The notes under the pieces: model-generated
Databases searched by the model: none
Told to the model about the DNA's origin: nothing
What the model saw: the letters and a program-made list of their open reading frames with translations, nothing else
Shown here: positions 52,741-61,567 of the stretch, one piece after another
How positions within the stretch are numbered: the first letter of the stretch is position 1
How the letters are laid out: every line of letters starts with the position of its first letter
Origin: Bradyrhizobium sp. 141
GTDB lineage: Bacteria > Pseudomonadota > Alphaproteobacteria > Rhizobiales > Xanthobacteraceae
Direction of reading: 5' to 3'
Assembly: GCF_023074055.1 (NCBI RefSeq)
Contig: NZ_JADPKR010000053.1
Location: 1 to 64,000, forward strand
DNA: 64,000 bases
Program-made: the position numbers and the translations under genes

Positions 52741-53352
52741 TCACCACATGGTCGCGGCAGCGCGCTCCGGCCACGCGCGATCATATTCCGCGCCACCGAC
52801 CTTGTTCTCGCTCATCTCGGCGAGGATCTGGCCGGGCGTCGGCAGCGTCTTCGGGTCGACCCGCTTGTCGGGATTCCAGAGGTCGGAGCGCACGATGGCG
52901 CGGGCGCACTGGAAGTAGATCTCGTCGACCTTCATTACCATGACGCTACGCGGCGCCTTGCCCTCGACCTTGAACGAGGCCAGCAACTCGGGATCGACCG
53001 AGAGATGCGCGCGGCCGTTGACGCGGGTCGCGTTGCCGGAGCCGGGGATCAGGAACATCAGCGACACCCGGGGATCGCGCACGATGTTGCGCAAGGAATC
53101 GACGCGGTTGTTGCCGCGGCGATCCGGCAGCATCAGCGTTTTGGGATCGTGGATGCGGACGAAGCCGGGCAGATCGCCCCGCGGCGAGCAATCGATGCCC
53201 TCCGGTCCGATGGTGGCGAGGGCCGCGAACGGCGCCTTCTCGATGTAGATGCGGTAGAGCGGCGTGACATGGTCGGCGACTTTCACGGTAGAGGCGTCAT
53301 TGGTGACGCCGTAGATGGCCTCCAGCTGTTCGACCGTTTCGATCACCGACAT
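52741..53352 (-). CDS. FMN-dependent PPOX-type flavoprotein (MSMEG_1061-like)
   Basis: A 203-residue split-barrel protein of the pyridoxamine phosphate oxidase-like superfamily. Features: TPLYRIYIEKAPFAALATIGPEGIDCSPRGDLPGFVRI, DRRGNNRVDSLRNIVRDPRVSLMFLIPG and MKVDEIYFQCARAIVRSDLWNP. It binds FMN or F420-like cofactors; the activity is unknown. It is 22 bases downstream of phnN on the same strand, probably the last gene of the C-P lyase transcript. Confidence 0.9.
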   Translation of the reverse strand: MSVIETVEQLEAIYGVTNDASTVKVADHVTPLYRIYIEKAPFAALATIGPEGIDCSPRGDLPGFVRIHDPKTLMLPDRRGNNRVDSLRNIVRDPRVSLMFLIPGSGNATRVNGRAHLSVDPELLASFKVEGKAPRSVMVMKVDEIYFQCARAIVRSDLWNPDKRVDPKTLPTPGQILAEMSENKVGGAEYDRAWPERAAATMW

Positions 53353-53374
53353 TCCGTTCTCCTGGTTGTGCTGG

Positions 53375-53971
53375 CTATTCCTGCCAGCCCTGGTTCCTGA
53401 TCACGCGCAGGAGCTGGCGGCTATGATAATCCGCGCTGCCGGCGTTGAGGATGGTGACATCGGCATGCGCCGAGGCCTCATCGACGCTGCGGGTGAGGCG
53501 TTCGGCGATGTTGCCGTCGCTGTGCCGCGCGCGCGCGGCAAGCCGCGCGGCCAACACGTCCGGTGGCGCCGTAATCGCGACCACCACGACGTTGGCATAG
53601 GTCTGGCGAAGTGCGGAGATCACCGTGCGCGAGACGTTGACGACGACCGTGCGTCCGGCACGGATATCGTCGTTGATCTCGGCCGACAAGGCGTAGGAAT
53701 GCCCGTGCGCCTGCCAATGCACGGCGAAATCGCCGTGCTCGCGCGCACGGCGGAATTCGTCGGATGTCACCGCGATGTTGTCCTCGTCGGCGGAGGATTC
53801 GCGCGTCACGACACGGCGCGGAAAGACGACGCTGTCGTCATCGACGCTCGCCGCTCGCGCCAGCCGCAGCAGCGTGTCCTTGCCGGCGCCGCTGGGGCCG
53901 ACCACGAGCACGAGCCGCCCGGGTCCGATCCTGCCTGTCTCGTCCTGCGCCATGGTCGCGGTCTCGCTCAT
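53375..53971 (-). CDS. phnN: Ribose 1,5-bisphosphate phosphokinase PhnN
   Basis: A 198-residue P-loop kinase with Walker A GPSGAGKDTLL (about residue 25) and a C-terminal SADYHSRQLL region. It phosphorylates ribose 1,5-bisphosphate to PRPP at the end of the C-P lyase pathway. The ATG overlaps the phnM stop by 4 bases. It is a clear member of the phnGHIJKLMN operon. Confidence 0.93.
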   Translation of the reverse strand: MSETATMAQDETGRIGPGRLVLVVGPSGAGKDTLLRLARAASVDDDSVVFPRRVVTRESSADEDNIAVTSDEFRRAREHGDFAVHWQAHGHSYALSAEINDDIRAGRTVVVNVSRTVISALRQTYANVVVVAITAPPDVLAARLAARARHSDGNIAERLTRSVDEASAHADVTILNAGSADYHSRQLLRVIRNQGWQE

Positions 53972-55122
53972 GCGACGCGGCTTCCTTCGCGCCAGACGCT
54001 GCGGACGACCGGAACGCTGCCGGCGACGTGCACGCGAATGAGATCGGCGCGCTTGCCGATCGCGACCTCGCCGCGGTCGGTGAGGCCAACCGCCTCGGCC
54101 GGCGTCTTCGTCACCGTGCGGATCGCGGCGGGAAGGCTGATCGCGGGTACGTGCTCGGGCAGCTGCAGCGCGCCCATCAAGAGGCTCGAGGGGATGTAGT
54201 CCGACGACAGGATGTCGAGCAGGCCTTCGCGGGCGAGATCGACCGCGGCGATGTTGCCGGAATGCGAACCGCCGCGCACGACGTTGGGCGCGCCCATCAG
54301 GATATCGATGCCGGCCTCGTGCAAACCGCGCGCGACCTCCAGCGTGGTCGGGAACTCCGCCACGGCCACGCCGTCGCGCACGGCGTCCGCGACGTTCTCG
54401 TCGGTGGTGTCGTCATGGCTTGCGAGCGGTATCTTGTAGGCCTGCGCCAGCGCCACGATCTCGCGCATGTTGGTGGCGGCATAGGCCTTCTGGTACTCGA
54501 AGCGCTTTGCGAACAGCTCGTCGAGCTCGGCATCGGTCTTGCCGCCGCCCTTGCCGCGGTAATAGTCGCGCAGCTTGACCTCGTCGCGGAACTGGCGCTG
54601 GCCGGGGGTGTGATCCATCAGCGACATCAGCTTGACGTCGGGACGGTCGATCAGCTCCTTGGCCTCCTCGACCACGCTCGGCATCGGGATTTCGCAGCGC
54701 AGATGCAGGAAGTGGTCGGCGCGCAGCAGGCTGGCCTCGCGCGCGGTCGTGATCGCGGCGGCGAGCACGCCGGCGCGGCCGTCGACCTCCTCGGCGCCGT
54801 CCTCGCGCCAGACCCGAAGGGAATCGAACACCGTGGTGATGCCTGAGGTCGCGAGCTGGCCGTCATAGGAGACGACGGCCGCGACCGGATTCCAGAACAC
54901 TTTTGGACGCGGCACGTAATGGGCTTCGAGATGGTCGGTGTGGAGCTCGATCAGGCCCGGCATGATCAGGTCGCCGCCGGCATTCTCCGCACCCGCAGGC
55001 GCCCTGCCCTCGCCGATCTCGGCAATGCGGCCGTTGGCAAGCGCAAGCCAGCCCTGCTCGATCACCCGGTCGGCCAGCACGATCCTGGCATTGGCGATCA
55101 CGATGTCCTTCGGGGCGTTCAT
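53968..55122 (-). CDS. phnM: Alpha-D-ribose 1-methylphosphonate 5-triphosphate diphosphatase PhnM
   Basis: A 384-residue amidohydrolase. It has the metal-binding HTDHLEAH motif near residue 60 (IMPGLIELHTDHLEAH), then HFLHLRCEI, LASHDDTTDENV and DYIPSSLLMGALQL. It removes pyrophosphate from ribose 1-methylphosphonate 5-triphosphate in C-P lyase. The ATG at 55122 is preferred over 55128 because AAGGA is better spaced. It follows phnL with an 11-base gap. Confidence 0.96.
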   Translation of the reverse strand: MNAPKDIVIANARIVLADRVIEQGWLALANGRIAEIGEGRAPAGAENAGGDLIMPGLIELHTDHLEAHYVPRPKVFWNPVAAVVSYDGQLATSGITTVFDSLRVWREDGAEEVDGRAGVLAAAITTAREASLLRADHFLHLRCEIPMPSVVEEAKELIDRPDVKLMSLMDHTPGQRQFRDEVKLRDYYRGKGGGKTDAELDELFAKRFEYQKAYAATNMREIVALAQAYKIPLASHDDTTDENVADAVRDGVAVAEFPTTLEVARGLHEAGIDILMGAPNVVRGGSHSGNIAAVDLAREGLLDILSSDYIPSSLLMGALQLPEHVPAISLPAAIRTVTKTPAEAVGLTDRGEVAIGKRADLIRVHVAGSVPVVRSVWREGSRVA

Positions 55123-55133
55123 TTCCATTTCCT

Positions 55134-55844
55134 TCAGGCCGCGGCGGCAAAGCTGGTGACGTCGACGATACGGTCGGCAATCAGATGACGGATTTCGTCG
55201 TCGTGGACAATGGCGACCATGGCGACGCCCTGACGCTTCTTCTCGGCGACAAGCGCGACCACCACAGTGCGGTTGGCGGCATCGAGCGAAGCGGTCGGCT
55301 CGTCCAAGAGCAGGATCGGCAGATCCGAGATGAAGCCGCGCGCGATGTTGACGCGCTGCTGCTCGCCGCCCGAGAAAGTCGCGGGCGGAAGCTGCCAGAG
55401 CCGTTCGGGGATGTTGAGCCGGTGCAGCAACTCGCCGGCGCGGGCCCGTGCATCGGCGCGGGCCATGCCGCCAGCGATCAGCGGCTCGGCCACGACGTCG
55501 ATGGTGGCCACCCGCGGCACCGCACGCAGGAACTGGCTGACATAGCCGATGGTTGAGCGGCGGACGTTGAGCACCTGGCGCGGCTCGGCGGCGGCAAGAT
55601 CGATCAGCGCGCCGCGGTGGCGGATGCCGATGCGACCGGAGTCACAGCGGTAGTTGCCGAAGATCATCTTCAAGATCGACGATTTTCCGGCGCCTGATGG
55701 CCCCGACAGCACGACGCACTCGCCGGGATTGACCTGGAAGGTCACGCCGCTGACGACAGGCAATTCGATGCCGCCCTGCAGATGCATCGTGAAGGTCTTC
55801 TTGGCGTCGGCGATATCGATCATGGCGGTCATTGCGATGCTCAT
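55134..55844 (-). CDS. phnL: C-P lyase ABC-type protein PhnL
   Basis: A 236-residue ABC-type ATPase. It has Walker A GPSGAGKSS, Q-loop region YVSQFLRAVPRV, signature FSGGEQQRVNIARGF and Walker B LLLDEPTASLD. With PhnGHIJK it forms the C-P lyase assembly; PhnL is its non-transport ABC subunit. It overlaps phnK by 4 bases (ATGA). Confidence 0.96.
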   Translation of the reverse strand: MSIAMTAMIDIADAKKTFTMHLQGGIELPVVSGVTFQVNPGECVVLSGPSGAGKSSILKMIFGNYRCDSGRIGIRHRGALIDLAAAEPRQVLNVRRSTIGYVSQFLRAVPRVATIDVVAEPLIAGGMARADARARAGELLHRLNIPERLWQLPPATFSGGEQQRVNIARGFISDLPILLLDEPTASLDAANRTVVVALVAEKKRQGVAMVAIVHDDEIRHLIADRIVDVTSFAAAA

Positions 55845-56638
55845 GGAGGCAGAATCGAGGAGACGAGGAGTTGCGTATAGGGCTCGCGCGGATCGTCGAG
55901 AACCTGGTCGGTGAGGCCGGTCTCGATGACGCGGCCGCCCTTCATCACCATCACGCGGTGCGACAACAGCCGCGCGACCGCGAGGTCGTGGGTGACGATG
56001 ATGACGGCGAGATGCAGCTCTGCGACGAGGCTGCGCAGCAGATCGAGCAGGCGGGCCTGCACCGACACGTCGAGGCCGCCGGTCGGCTCGTCCATGAACA
56101 CCAGCCGCGGCTCGGTGACGAGGTTGCGGGCGATCTGGAGGCGCTGGCGCATGCCGCCGGAATAGGTGCGCGGCGCATCATCGATGCGTGCGACATCGAT
56201 CTCGACGCGCGTAAGCCAGTCCGACGCGGTGTCGCGGATGCGGCCATAGTGATTCCACCCCACCGCCATCAGCCGTTCGCCGACATTGGCGCCGGCCGAC
56301 ACCGCCATGCGCAGGCCCTGGGCGGGATCCTGATGCACGAAGCCCCAATCGGTGCGGAACAGGAAGCGCCGCTCGGCTTCGCCGAGCGTGGCGAGATCGC
56401 GAGCGACGCCGTCGCGCATCCGATAGGACACATGGCCGCCGCTGGCCGCAAGCTGGCCCGACAGGAGCTGAAGCAGCGTCGACTTGCCCGAGCCGGACTC
56501 GCCGACGATCGCCAGCACCTCGCCGGGATAGAGCGCGAACGACACGTCGCGGCAGGCGGCGATGCGGCCGAAGGATTTGCTGAGAGATGTCGCGACCAGC
56601 AGCGGCTCGTCGTTCTCGCGCATGTCTGGATCAGCCAT
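55841..56638 (-). CDS. phnK: C-P lyase ABC-type subunit PhnK
   Basis: A 265-residue ABC ATPase with Walker A GESGSGKST, signature YSGGMRQRLQIARNL and Walker B RLVFMDEPTGGLD. It joins the PhnGHIJ core complex. The long reading frame upstream of the ATG at 56638 is a shadow of phnJ. phnK and phnJ overlap by 8 bases. Confidence 0.96.
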   Translation of the reverse strand: MADPDMRENDEPLLVATSLSKSFGRIAACRDVSFALYPGEVLAIVGESGSGKSTLLQLLSGQLAASGGHVSYRMRDGVARDLATLGEAERRFLFRTDWGFVHQDPAQGLRMAVSAGANVGERLMAVGWNHYGRIRDTASDWLTRVEIDVARIDDAPRTYSGGMRQRLQIARNLVTEPRLVFMDEPTGGLDVSVQARLLDLLRSLVAELHLAVIIVTHDLAVARLLSHRVMVMKGGRVIETGLTDQVLDDPREPYTQLLVSSILPP

Positions 56639-57521
56639 GTGAGCCCGCCTTCTCCTTGTATGGCGCGGCGCTGAGGCTGCCGTGATGGCCGGCGGCCTGG
56701 CGGCTCTCGCAATAATCGGTGTCTGAGCAGACGAACATGCGGCTGCCCTTGTCGTCGGTGACGATCTCGTCGAGATAGGAATTCTCCGCAGCGCACAGCG
56801 CGCAGGGTGCGTTGAAACGATACGGCTCGAACGGGTGATCCTCGAAATCGAGCGACACCACTTTCGTGTAAGGCGGGATCGCATAGATGCGCTTCTCGCG
56901 GCCGGCACCGAACAATTGCAGCGCCGGGCAATCGTCCATCTTGGGATTGTCGAATTTCGGCGTCGGCGACGGATCCATCACGTAGCGCGCGTTCACCTTC
57001 ACCGGATAGGCGTAGGCGGTGGCGATGTGGCCGAAGCGGGCGATGTCCTCATAGAGCTTCACATGCATCAGGCCGTATTCGGCGAGCGCGTGCATGCGCC
57101 GCGTCTCGGTCTCGCGCGGCTCGAGGAAACGCAGCGGCTCCGGGATCGGCACCTGATAGACCAGCACCTGGTTTGCGTGCAGCGCCGTCTCCGGGATGCG
57201 GTGACGCGTCTGGATCACGGTCGCATCGTCAGTCGCCGTGGTCGTGGCGACGCCCGCGGTCTTGGCAAAGAACTTGCGGATCGAGATCGCGTTGGTGGTG
57301 TCGTCGGACCCCTGGTCGATCACCTTCAGCACATCGGCGGGACCGAGGATCGCGGCGGTGACCTGGACGCCGCCGGTGCCCCAGCCATAGGGCATCGGCA
57401 TTTCGCGGCTGGCGAACGGCACCTGATAGCCGGGGATCGCGATCGCCTTGAGGATCGCGCGGCGGATCATCCGCTTGGTCTGCTCGTCGAGATAGGCAAA
57501 GTTGTAGGCGGGCGCGTTCAT
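56631..57521 (-). CDS. phnJ: C-P lyase catalytic radical SAM subunit PhnJ
   Basis: A 296-residue enzyme. All Fe-S and catalytic cysteines are seen: C240 and C243 (APCALC), C265 and C271 (VCSDTDYC), matching E. coli 241, 244, 266, 272. The glycine for radical storage is the conserved GYQVPF near residue 31. It cleaves the C-P bond of ribose 1-methylphosphonate 5-phosphate. It overlaps phnI by 4 bases. Confidence 0.97.
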   Translation of the reverse strand: MNAPAYNFAYLDEQTKRMIRRAILKAIAIPGYQVPFASREMPMPYGWGTGGVQVTAAILGPADVLKVIDQGSDDTTNAISIRKFFAKTAGVATTTATDDATVIQTRHRIPETALHANQVLVYQVPIPEPLRFLEPRETETRRMHALAEYGLMHVKLYEDIARFGHIATAYAYPVKVNARYVMDPSPTPKFDNPKMDDCPALQLFGAGREKRIYAIPPYTKVVSLDFEDHPFEPYRFNAPCALCAAENSYLDEIVTDDKGSRMFVCSDTDYCESRQAAGHHGSLSAAPYKEKAGSHG

Positions 57522-58621
57522 TCCGCGGCCTCCTTCATGGCATCGGGCGCTTGGGCATCCGCGAACTCCCGACGCAGCTTGCGCAAAAGGCCGAGCTCGG
57601 ACTGGAAGTCGACATAATGCGGCAGCTTCAGATGCTCGACGAAGCCGGTCGCCTGGACGTTGTCCGAATGCGACATCACGAACTCCTCGTCCTGCGCCGG
57701 CGCCCGCACCTCCTCGCCAAGCTCGCGGGCGCGAAGTGCGCGATCGACCAGCGCCATCGACATGGTCTTGCGCTCGCTCTGGCCGAAGGCGAGGCCATAG
57801 CCGCGGGTGAAGCACGGCGCTTCCGTCGCAGAGCCCTTGAACTGGTTGACCATCTGGCACTCGGTCAATTCGATCGAGCCCAGCGGCACGGCGAAGCCGA
57901 CGTCTTCTGCTGCGAATTCGACCTCGACCTCGCCGAAGCGGATCTCGCCGGCAAAGGGATGGTTGCGGCCATAGCCGCGCTGGGTGGAGTAGCCCATCGC
58001 CAGCAAAAACCCTTCGTCACCGCGCGCGAGGTTTTGCAAACGCAAATCGCGGTCGGCCGGAAAATTCAGCGGCTCGCGGGTGAGATCGCCGACGCTGGCG
58101 CCGTCTTCGGCCTGCGGCGAGGATTCGATCAAGCCGTCGCGCCCGAGAATGTCGGTCACGCGCGGCGTTGGCGCCGTGGACGCTTCGGCCATTGCCGGCG
58201 CCTCCGGCACAAAGCCTTCCGCGAGCGAGGGATCGAGCAGGCGGTGGGTATAGTCGAAGGTCGGCCCGAGGATCTGGCCGCCCGGAATGTCCTTGAAGGT
58301 CGAGGACACCCGCCGCTGCACCCGCATCGCGCCGGTGTCGACCGGCTCGCTCGCGCCGAAACGCGGCATCGTGGCACGGAAGGCGCGAACCAGGAAGATC
58401 GCCTCGATCAGATCGCCGCGCGCCTGCTTGATCGCGAGCGAGGCGAGCTCGCGATCGTAGAGCGAGCCTTCGCTCATGACGCGGTCCACGGCCAGCCCAA
58501 GCTGCTCCGAGATCTGGTCGAGCGTGACCTCCGGAACGTTTTGGTCGCCGCGCCGGGCATTGGCCAGCAGGCGATGGGCGTTCTCGATGGCGCGTTCGCC
58601 GCCTTTGACTGCGACATACAT
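57518..58621 (-). CDS. phnI: C-P lyase subunit PhnI
   Basis: A 367-residue protein starting MYVAVKGGERAIENAHRLL, the PhnI hallmark. It also has LLDPSLAEGF and the C-terminal FVEHLKLPHYVDFQSELGLLRKLR. With PhnG, PhnH and PhnL it transfers the ribose-triphosphate unit to phosphonate. There is a 4-base gap after phnH. Confidence 0.97.
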   Translation of the reverse strand: MYVAVKGGERAIENAHRLLANARRGDQNVPEVTLDQISEQLGLAVDRVMSEGSLYDRELASLAIKQARGDLIEAIFLVRAFRATMPRFGASEPVDTGAMRVQRRVSSTFKDIPGGQILGPTFDYTHRLLDPSLAEGFVPEAPAMAEASTAPTPRVTDILGRDGLIESSPQAEDGASVGDLTREPLNFPADRDLRLQNLARGDEGFLLAMGYSTQRGYGRNHPFAGEIRFGEVEVEFAAEDVGFAVPLGSIELTECQMVNQFKGSATEAPCFTRGYGLAFGQSERKTMSMALVDRALRARELGEEVRAPAQDEEFVMSHSDNVQATGFVEHLKLPHYVDFQSELGLLRKLRREFADAQAPDAMKEAAE

Positions 58622-58625
58622 GCTT

Positions 58626-59234
58626 CTAGCTTCCCTTGCTCACGACGCGTGTGGTGCGGGGGATCGCCACCACGGCGTCATCGGCGACCAGCACCACATC
58701 GATGCCCCGCGGAAACAGCGCCTCGTTGACGCGCAGGCGCTCGAACAGATCGAACGGCTTGATCGACGCCTGGAGCGTCGCGGCGCCGTCGATCCCGGGA
58801 CCGCGTAGCTCGAACGTGCGTCCCGAGCGCAGACTATCGACCTGGAGGATCAATGTGGTCGAACGGTCCGGATATTCGCTCGTGCCGAGCGCGAAGCGTT
58901 CGAGCGGCGGAAGCGCTCCGCCATCGCTGATCAGCGCGAAGCTCGCGATGGAGGAATCCTGCACCACCGGCGCGCCGGTGTGGAACTTCAGCCATTTCAC
59001 CAGGTCCGGGCTCTCCGCCATCCGCGAATCGAGCCAGAGCGGCGTGTCGTGATCGAACAGCGTCAGCGCGATCGCGGCGGTGCCGCGCATCATCCTGTCG
59101 GGCGGCCCCGCTCCCGGCACGATGCGCTGGACCGACCCGGGCCGCGCCATCGCGTCCATCACCGAGCGAAAGGTCGATTGCGCCGACAGCACCTTGTCGG
59201 CGAAACCCGGCGGCAGTTCCGCAATCGTGGTCAT
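58626..59234 (-). CDS. phnH: C-P lyase subunit PhnH
   Basis: A 202-residue protein with the PhnH patterns FRSVMDAMARPGSVQRI, ALTLFDHDTPLWLD and FPRGIDVVLVADD at the end. It forms the PhnGHIJ core. The long frame upstream of the ATG at 59234 is a shadow of phnG. The gap to phnG is 4 bases. Confidence 0.96.
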   Translation of the reverse strand: MTTIAELPPGFADKVLSAQSTFRSVMDAMARPGSVQRIVPGAGPPDRMMRGTAAIALTLFDHDTPLWLDSRMAESPDLVKWLKFHTGAPVVQDSSIASFALISDGGALPPLERFALGTSEYPDRSTTLILQVDSLRSGRTFELRGPGIDGAATLQASIKPFDLFERLRVNEALFPRGIDVVLVADDAVVAIPRTTRVVSKGS

Positions 59235-59238
59235 GATC

Positions 59239-59694
59239 TCACCCCTCACCGCGCACCATGGTGTAGAAATCAACCTTCGTCGCAGCGGTCTCGGCCGCTG
59301 CCTGCGTGCGCCTCGCCATAAGCTGCTCACGCAACGGGGCGATAACATCCCGTTCGACCGCTCCGCCGAAATCGCGGGACTGCACCAGCGCATCGCACAG
59401 GGCGATCAGCCGCGCCTTCTCACCGTCGCGTCCGAGCGTGTAGCCGAAGCCGACCTCGCCGCTCGCAAGCCGGACCGCCGCGCGCGACGCCGTGGCTTCG
59501 CCGAGATTGAAGGGCGCGCCGTCGCCGCCGGCCCGGCCGCGCAGCATGACGAGACCGTTTTCGGGCGCCCGTAGATCCTGATGGGCCGGCAGGGTCAAGT
59601 CGCGGAGGCGGGCGGCGATCTCGCCCGCCTCCGCGTGCGCCAGCACGGCCATCGCGGCCTTGCGCTGGGCTTGCTGGTCGTTGTGTTGCGTCAC
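59239..59694 (-). CDS. phnG: C-P lyase subunit PhnG
   Basis: A 151-residue protein of PhnG type (QRKAAMAVLAHAEAGEIAARL, VMLRGRAGGDGAPFNLGE, FGYTLGRD). I choose the GTG at 59694 (VTQHNDQQAQRKAAM) rather than the ATG at 59748. GGTGG lies upstream of the GTG, and the 59723-59777 DNA that the longer frame would translate holds the PhnF palindrome and the PHO box. The first gene of the operon. Confidence 0.92.
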   Translation of the reverse strand: MTQHNDQQAQRKAAMAVLAHAEAGEIAARLRDLTLPAHQDLRAPENGLVMLRGRAGGDGAPFNLGEATASRAAVRLASGEVGFGYTLGRDGEKARLIALCDALVQSRDFGGAVERDVIAPLREQLMARRTQAAAETAATKVDFYTMVRGEG

Positions 59695-59722
59695 CGGATC
59701 CACCGAACTTGCCGATTCTAAG

Positions 59723-59742
59723 TTGTCTATGATATTAGACAA
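59723..59742. promoter_or_regulatory. Probable PhnF operator
   Basis: The perfect inverted repeat TTGTCTA-TGATAT-TAGACAA lies between phnF and phnG, just after the likely -10 (TATGAA on the minus strand at 59749-59744). Its position suits a GntR-type PhnF dimer that blocks the phnG promoter. Confidence 0.82.
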
Positions 59743-59759
59743 CTTCATAAGTGAACGCC

Positions 59760-59777
59760 ATGACTGTTTCGTGACAA
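59760..59777 (-). promoter_or_regulatory. Probable PHO box of the phnG operon
   Basis: On the minus strand the two heptamers TTGTCAC and CAGTCAT are separated by four bases, close to the PhoB consensus CTGTCAT-N4-CTGTCAT. It lies 10 bases from the probable -10 sequence, as expected when PhoB replaces the -35 contact. Confidence 0.78.
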
Positions 59778-59810
59778 AGCCGTGATTTCTGGGCTAGGCT
59801 GATCGGCGAT

Positions 59811-60539
59811 ATGAGCATCCAAGACACTGCATCGTCGGGCGTCGCGCTATGGCGCCTCGTTGCCGACGGCATCGAGCGAGGCATCGCCGACGGCCGCTTT
59901 GCGGCCGGCGATAAATTGCCGGGCGAGATGGAGATCGCCGAAACCTATCGCGTCAACCGCCACACCGTGCGGCGCGCGCTGGCAGCCCTTGCCGAACGCG
60001 GCCTGGTGCGGGCCGAACGCGGCAGTGGAACCTATGTCGAAGCGCAGAAGCTCGCCTATCCCTTGCGCTCGCGCACCCGCTTTTCCGAGATCGTCGGCGC
60101 CGAAGGGCGCGAACCGCATGGCCGGCTGATCGAGGCAACGGAGGACGTCGCGACGCGCGAGCTGGCGCGCGAACTCGGCTTGAAGACCGGCGCGCCGCTG
60201 GTGCGGATCGAGGCGATCCGCCTCGCCGATCGCACGCCGATCTGCGTCTCCACCACCTGGCTGTCGGCCGTGCTGTTTCTAGACGCGGGGGCCGTGTTCG
60301 CAGCGACGCGCTCGATGACGAAACTGCTCGAACATTATGGCGTGCGCGACTATCGCCGCGGCGCGACTCGAATCACCGCCGGCATCGTCGACGCAACCGA
60401 CGCGGCCCGGCTCGATCTCGCGCTGGGACGCCCGATCCTGGTAGTCGACGCCACCGACCACGATCTCGAGGGCAAGCCGCTGCTGACCAAGCACTCGCGG
60501 TTTGCCGCGGAGCGGGTGGAATTCTTGGTGGAGTCGTAG
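59811..60539 (+). CDS. phnF: Phosphonate metabolism regulator PhnF (GntR family)
   Basis: A 242-residue GntR/HutC-family regulator. The N-terminal HTH (LPGEMEIAETYRVNRHTVRRALAALAERGLV, family region) and the UTRA effector domain (REPHGRLIEATED, LTKHSRFAAERVEF) are present. It is divergent from phnG. PhnF proteins repress phosphonate genes until a phosphorylated ligand is bound. Confidence 0.95.
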   Translation: MSIQDTASSGVALWRLVADGIERGIADGRFAAGDKLPGEMEIAETYRVNRHTVRRALAALAERGLVRAERGSGTYVEAQKLAYPLRSRTRFSEIVGAEGREPHGRLIEATEDVATRELARELGLKTGAPLVRIEAIRLADRTPICVSTTWLSAVLFLDAGAVFAATRSMTKLLEHYGVRDYRRGATRITAGIVDATDAARLDLALGRPILVVDATDHDLEGKPLLTKHSRFAAERVEFLVES

Positions 60540-60542
60540 ACT

Positions 60543-60693
60543 TCTTCCCTCTCCCCTTGTGGGAGAGGGTGGCTCGCCGCGTAGCGGCGAGACGGGTGAG
60601 GGGTATGTCTCCGCAATGGCGATCTGAGTTTGGGGAGACATACCCCTCATCCGGCGCTTCGCGCCACCTTCTCCCACAAGGGGAGAAGGGAAA
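60543..60693. repeat. Composite palindromic element, CTCCCCTTGTGGGAGA family
   Basis: The arms CCCTCTCCCCTTGTGGGAGAGGGTGGC and GCCACCTTCTCCCACAAGGGGAGAAGGG, inner GCCGCGTAGCGGCGAGACGGG and ATGCCTC-type blocks. It separates convergent phnF and phnE2. Inverted relative of 52491-52640. Confidence 0.85.
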
Positions 60694-60718
60694 TAGAGTT
60701 CGTGGCAAGCGCCGTTAC

Positions 60719-61567
60719 TTAGGCCACAGCGCGCCTGCCGATGATCGCAAACCGCAGCTTGCCCGAGATGAAGTCGATCGCGGCGACCGCGACCAGGATC
60801 ATCAGGATCAGGAACGACACCTTCTGCCATTCCAGCACGCGGATCTGCTCGGCGAGCTGGAGCCCGATGCCGCCGGCGCCGACGATGCCGATGATGGTGG
60901 CCGAGCGGGTGTTGGATTCGATGAAATAGAGCACCTGGCCGGCGATCACGGGCAGGACCTGCGGCAACAGGCCGAAGCGGATCTCGTGCAGTGGGCTGCC
61001 GCCGGAGGCGCGGATGCCTTCGACCTGCTTCTGGTCGGCGCCCTCGATCGCCTCCGAGAACAGTTTTCCAAAGGCGCCGAAATCCGACACCGCGATGGCG
61101 AGCACGCCGGCGAACGGGCCGAGCCCGACGACGTTGATCCACACCAGCGCCCAGATCAGCGTGTCGACGCCGCGGATCGAATCCAGGACGCGGCGAACCG
61201 GAAAGCGAAGGAGCTTCGACGGCACCACGTTGCGCGCGGCGAGCAGGCTGACCGGAAGTGCGAACACCGCGGCCAGCGTCGTGCCGAGCAGCGCGATCGA
61301 GAGTGTCTCGCCGAGCGCCTTCAGGTAGATCGGCAGCGAGGAGCCGGGATCGGGCGGGATCATCATCAGTGAGATCCAGCCGAGCTGGCTGAGACCAGCG
61401 ATGAATCGCGACGGCGAAAAATCGAGATCGACGAGGCCGTAAGTGAGGATCGCGAACGCCGCGACGATCATCGCCGGCATGGCGAGGCGCGCCGAGGCGG
61501 GCCGGTCGAACACATCCGGGTAGCGCGCGCGAAGCTCTCGCGTATCGACCTCGTGCGGCCTCGTCAC
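60719..61567 (-). CDS. phnE: Phosphonate ABC transporter permease PhnE (second copy)
   Basis: A 282-residue membrane protein with about six helices. The family EAA region is EIRFGLLPQVLPVIAGQVLYFIESNTRSATIIGIVGAGGIG. A GTG at 61567 overlaps the stop of the previous phnE by 4 bases. It pairs with the other PhnE, PhnC ATPase and PhnD receptor for phosphonate uptake. Confidence 0.95.
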   Translation of the reverse strand: MTRPHEVDTRELRARYPDVFDRPASARLAMPAMIVAAFAILTYGLVDLDFSPSRFIAGLSQLGWISLMMIPPDPGSSLPIYLKALGETLSIALLGTTLAAVFALPVSLLAARNVVPSKLLRFPVRRVLDSIRGVDTLIWALVWINVVGLGPFAGVLAIAVSDFGAFGKLFSEAIEGADQKQVEGIRASGGSPLHEIRFGLLPQVLPVIAGQVLYFIESNTRSATIIGIVGAGGIGLQLAEQIRVLEWQKVSFLILMILVAVAAIDFISGKLRFAIIGRRAVA

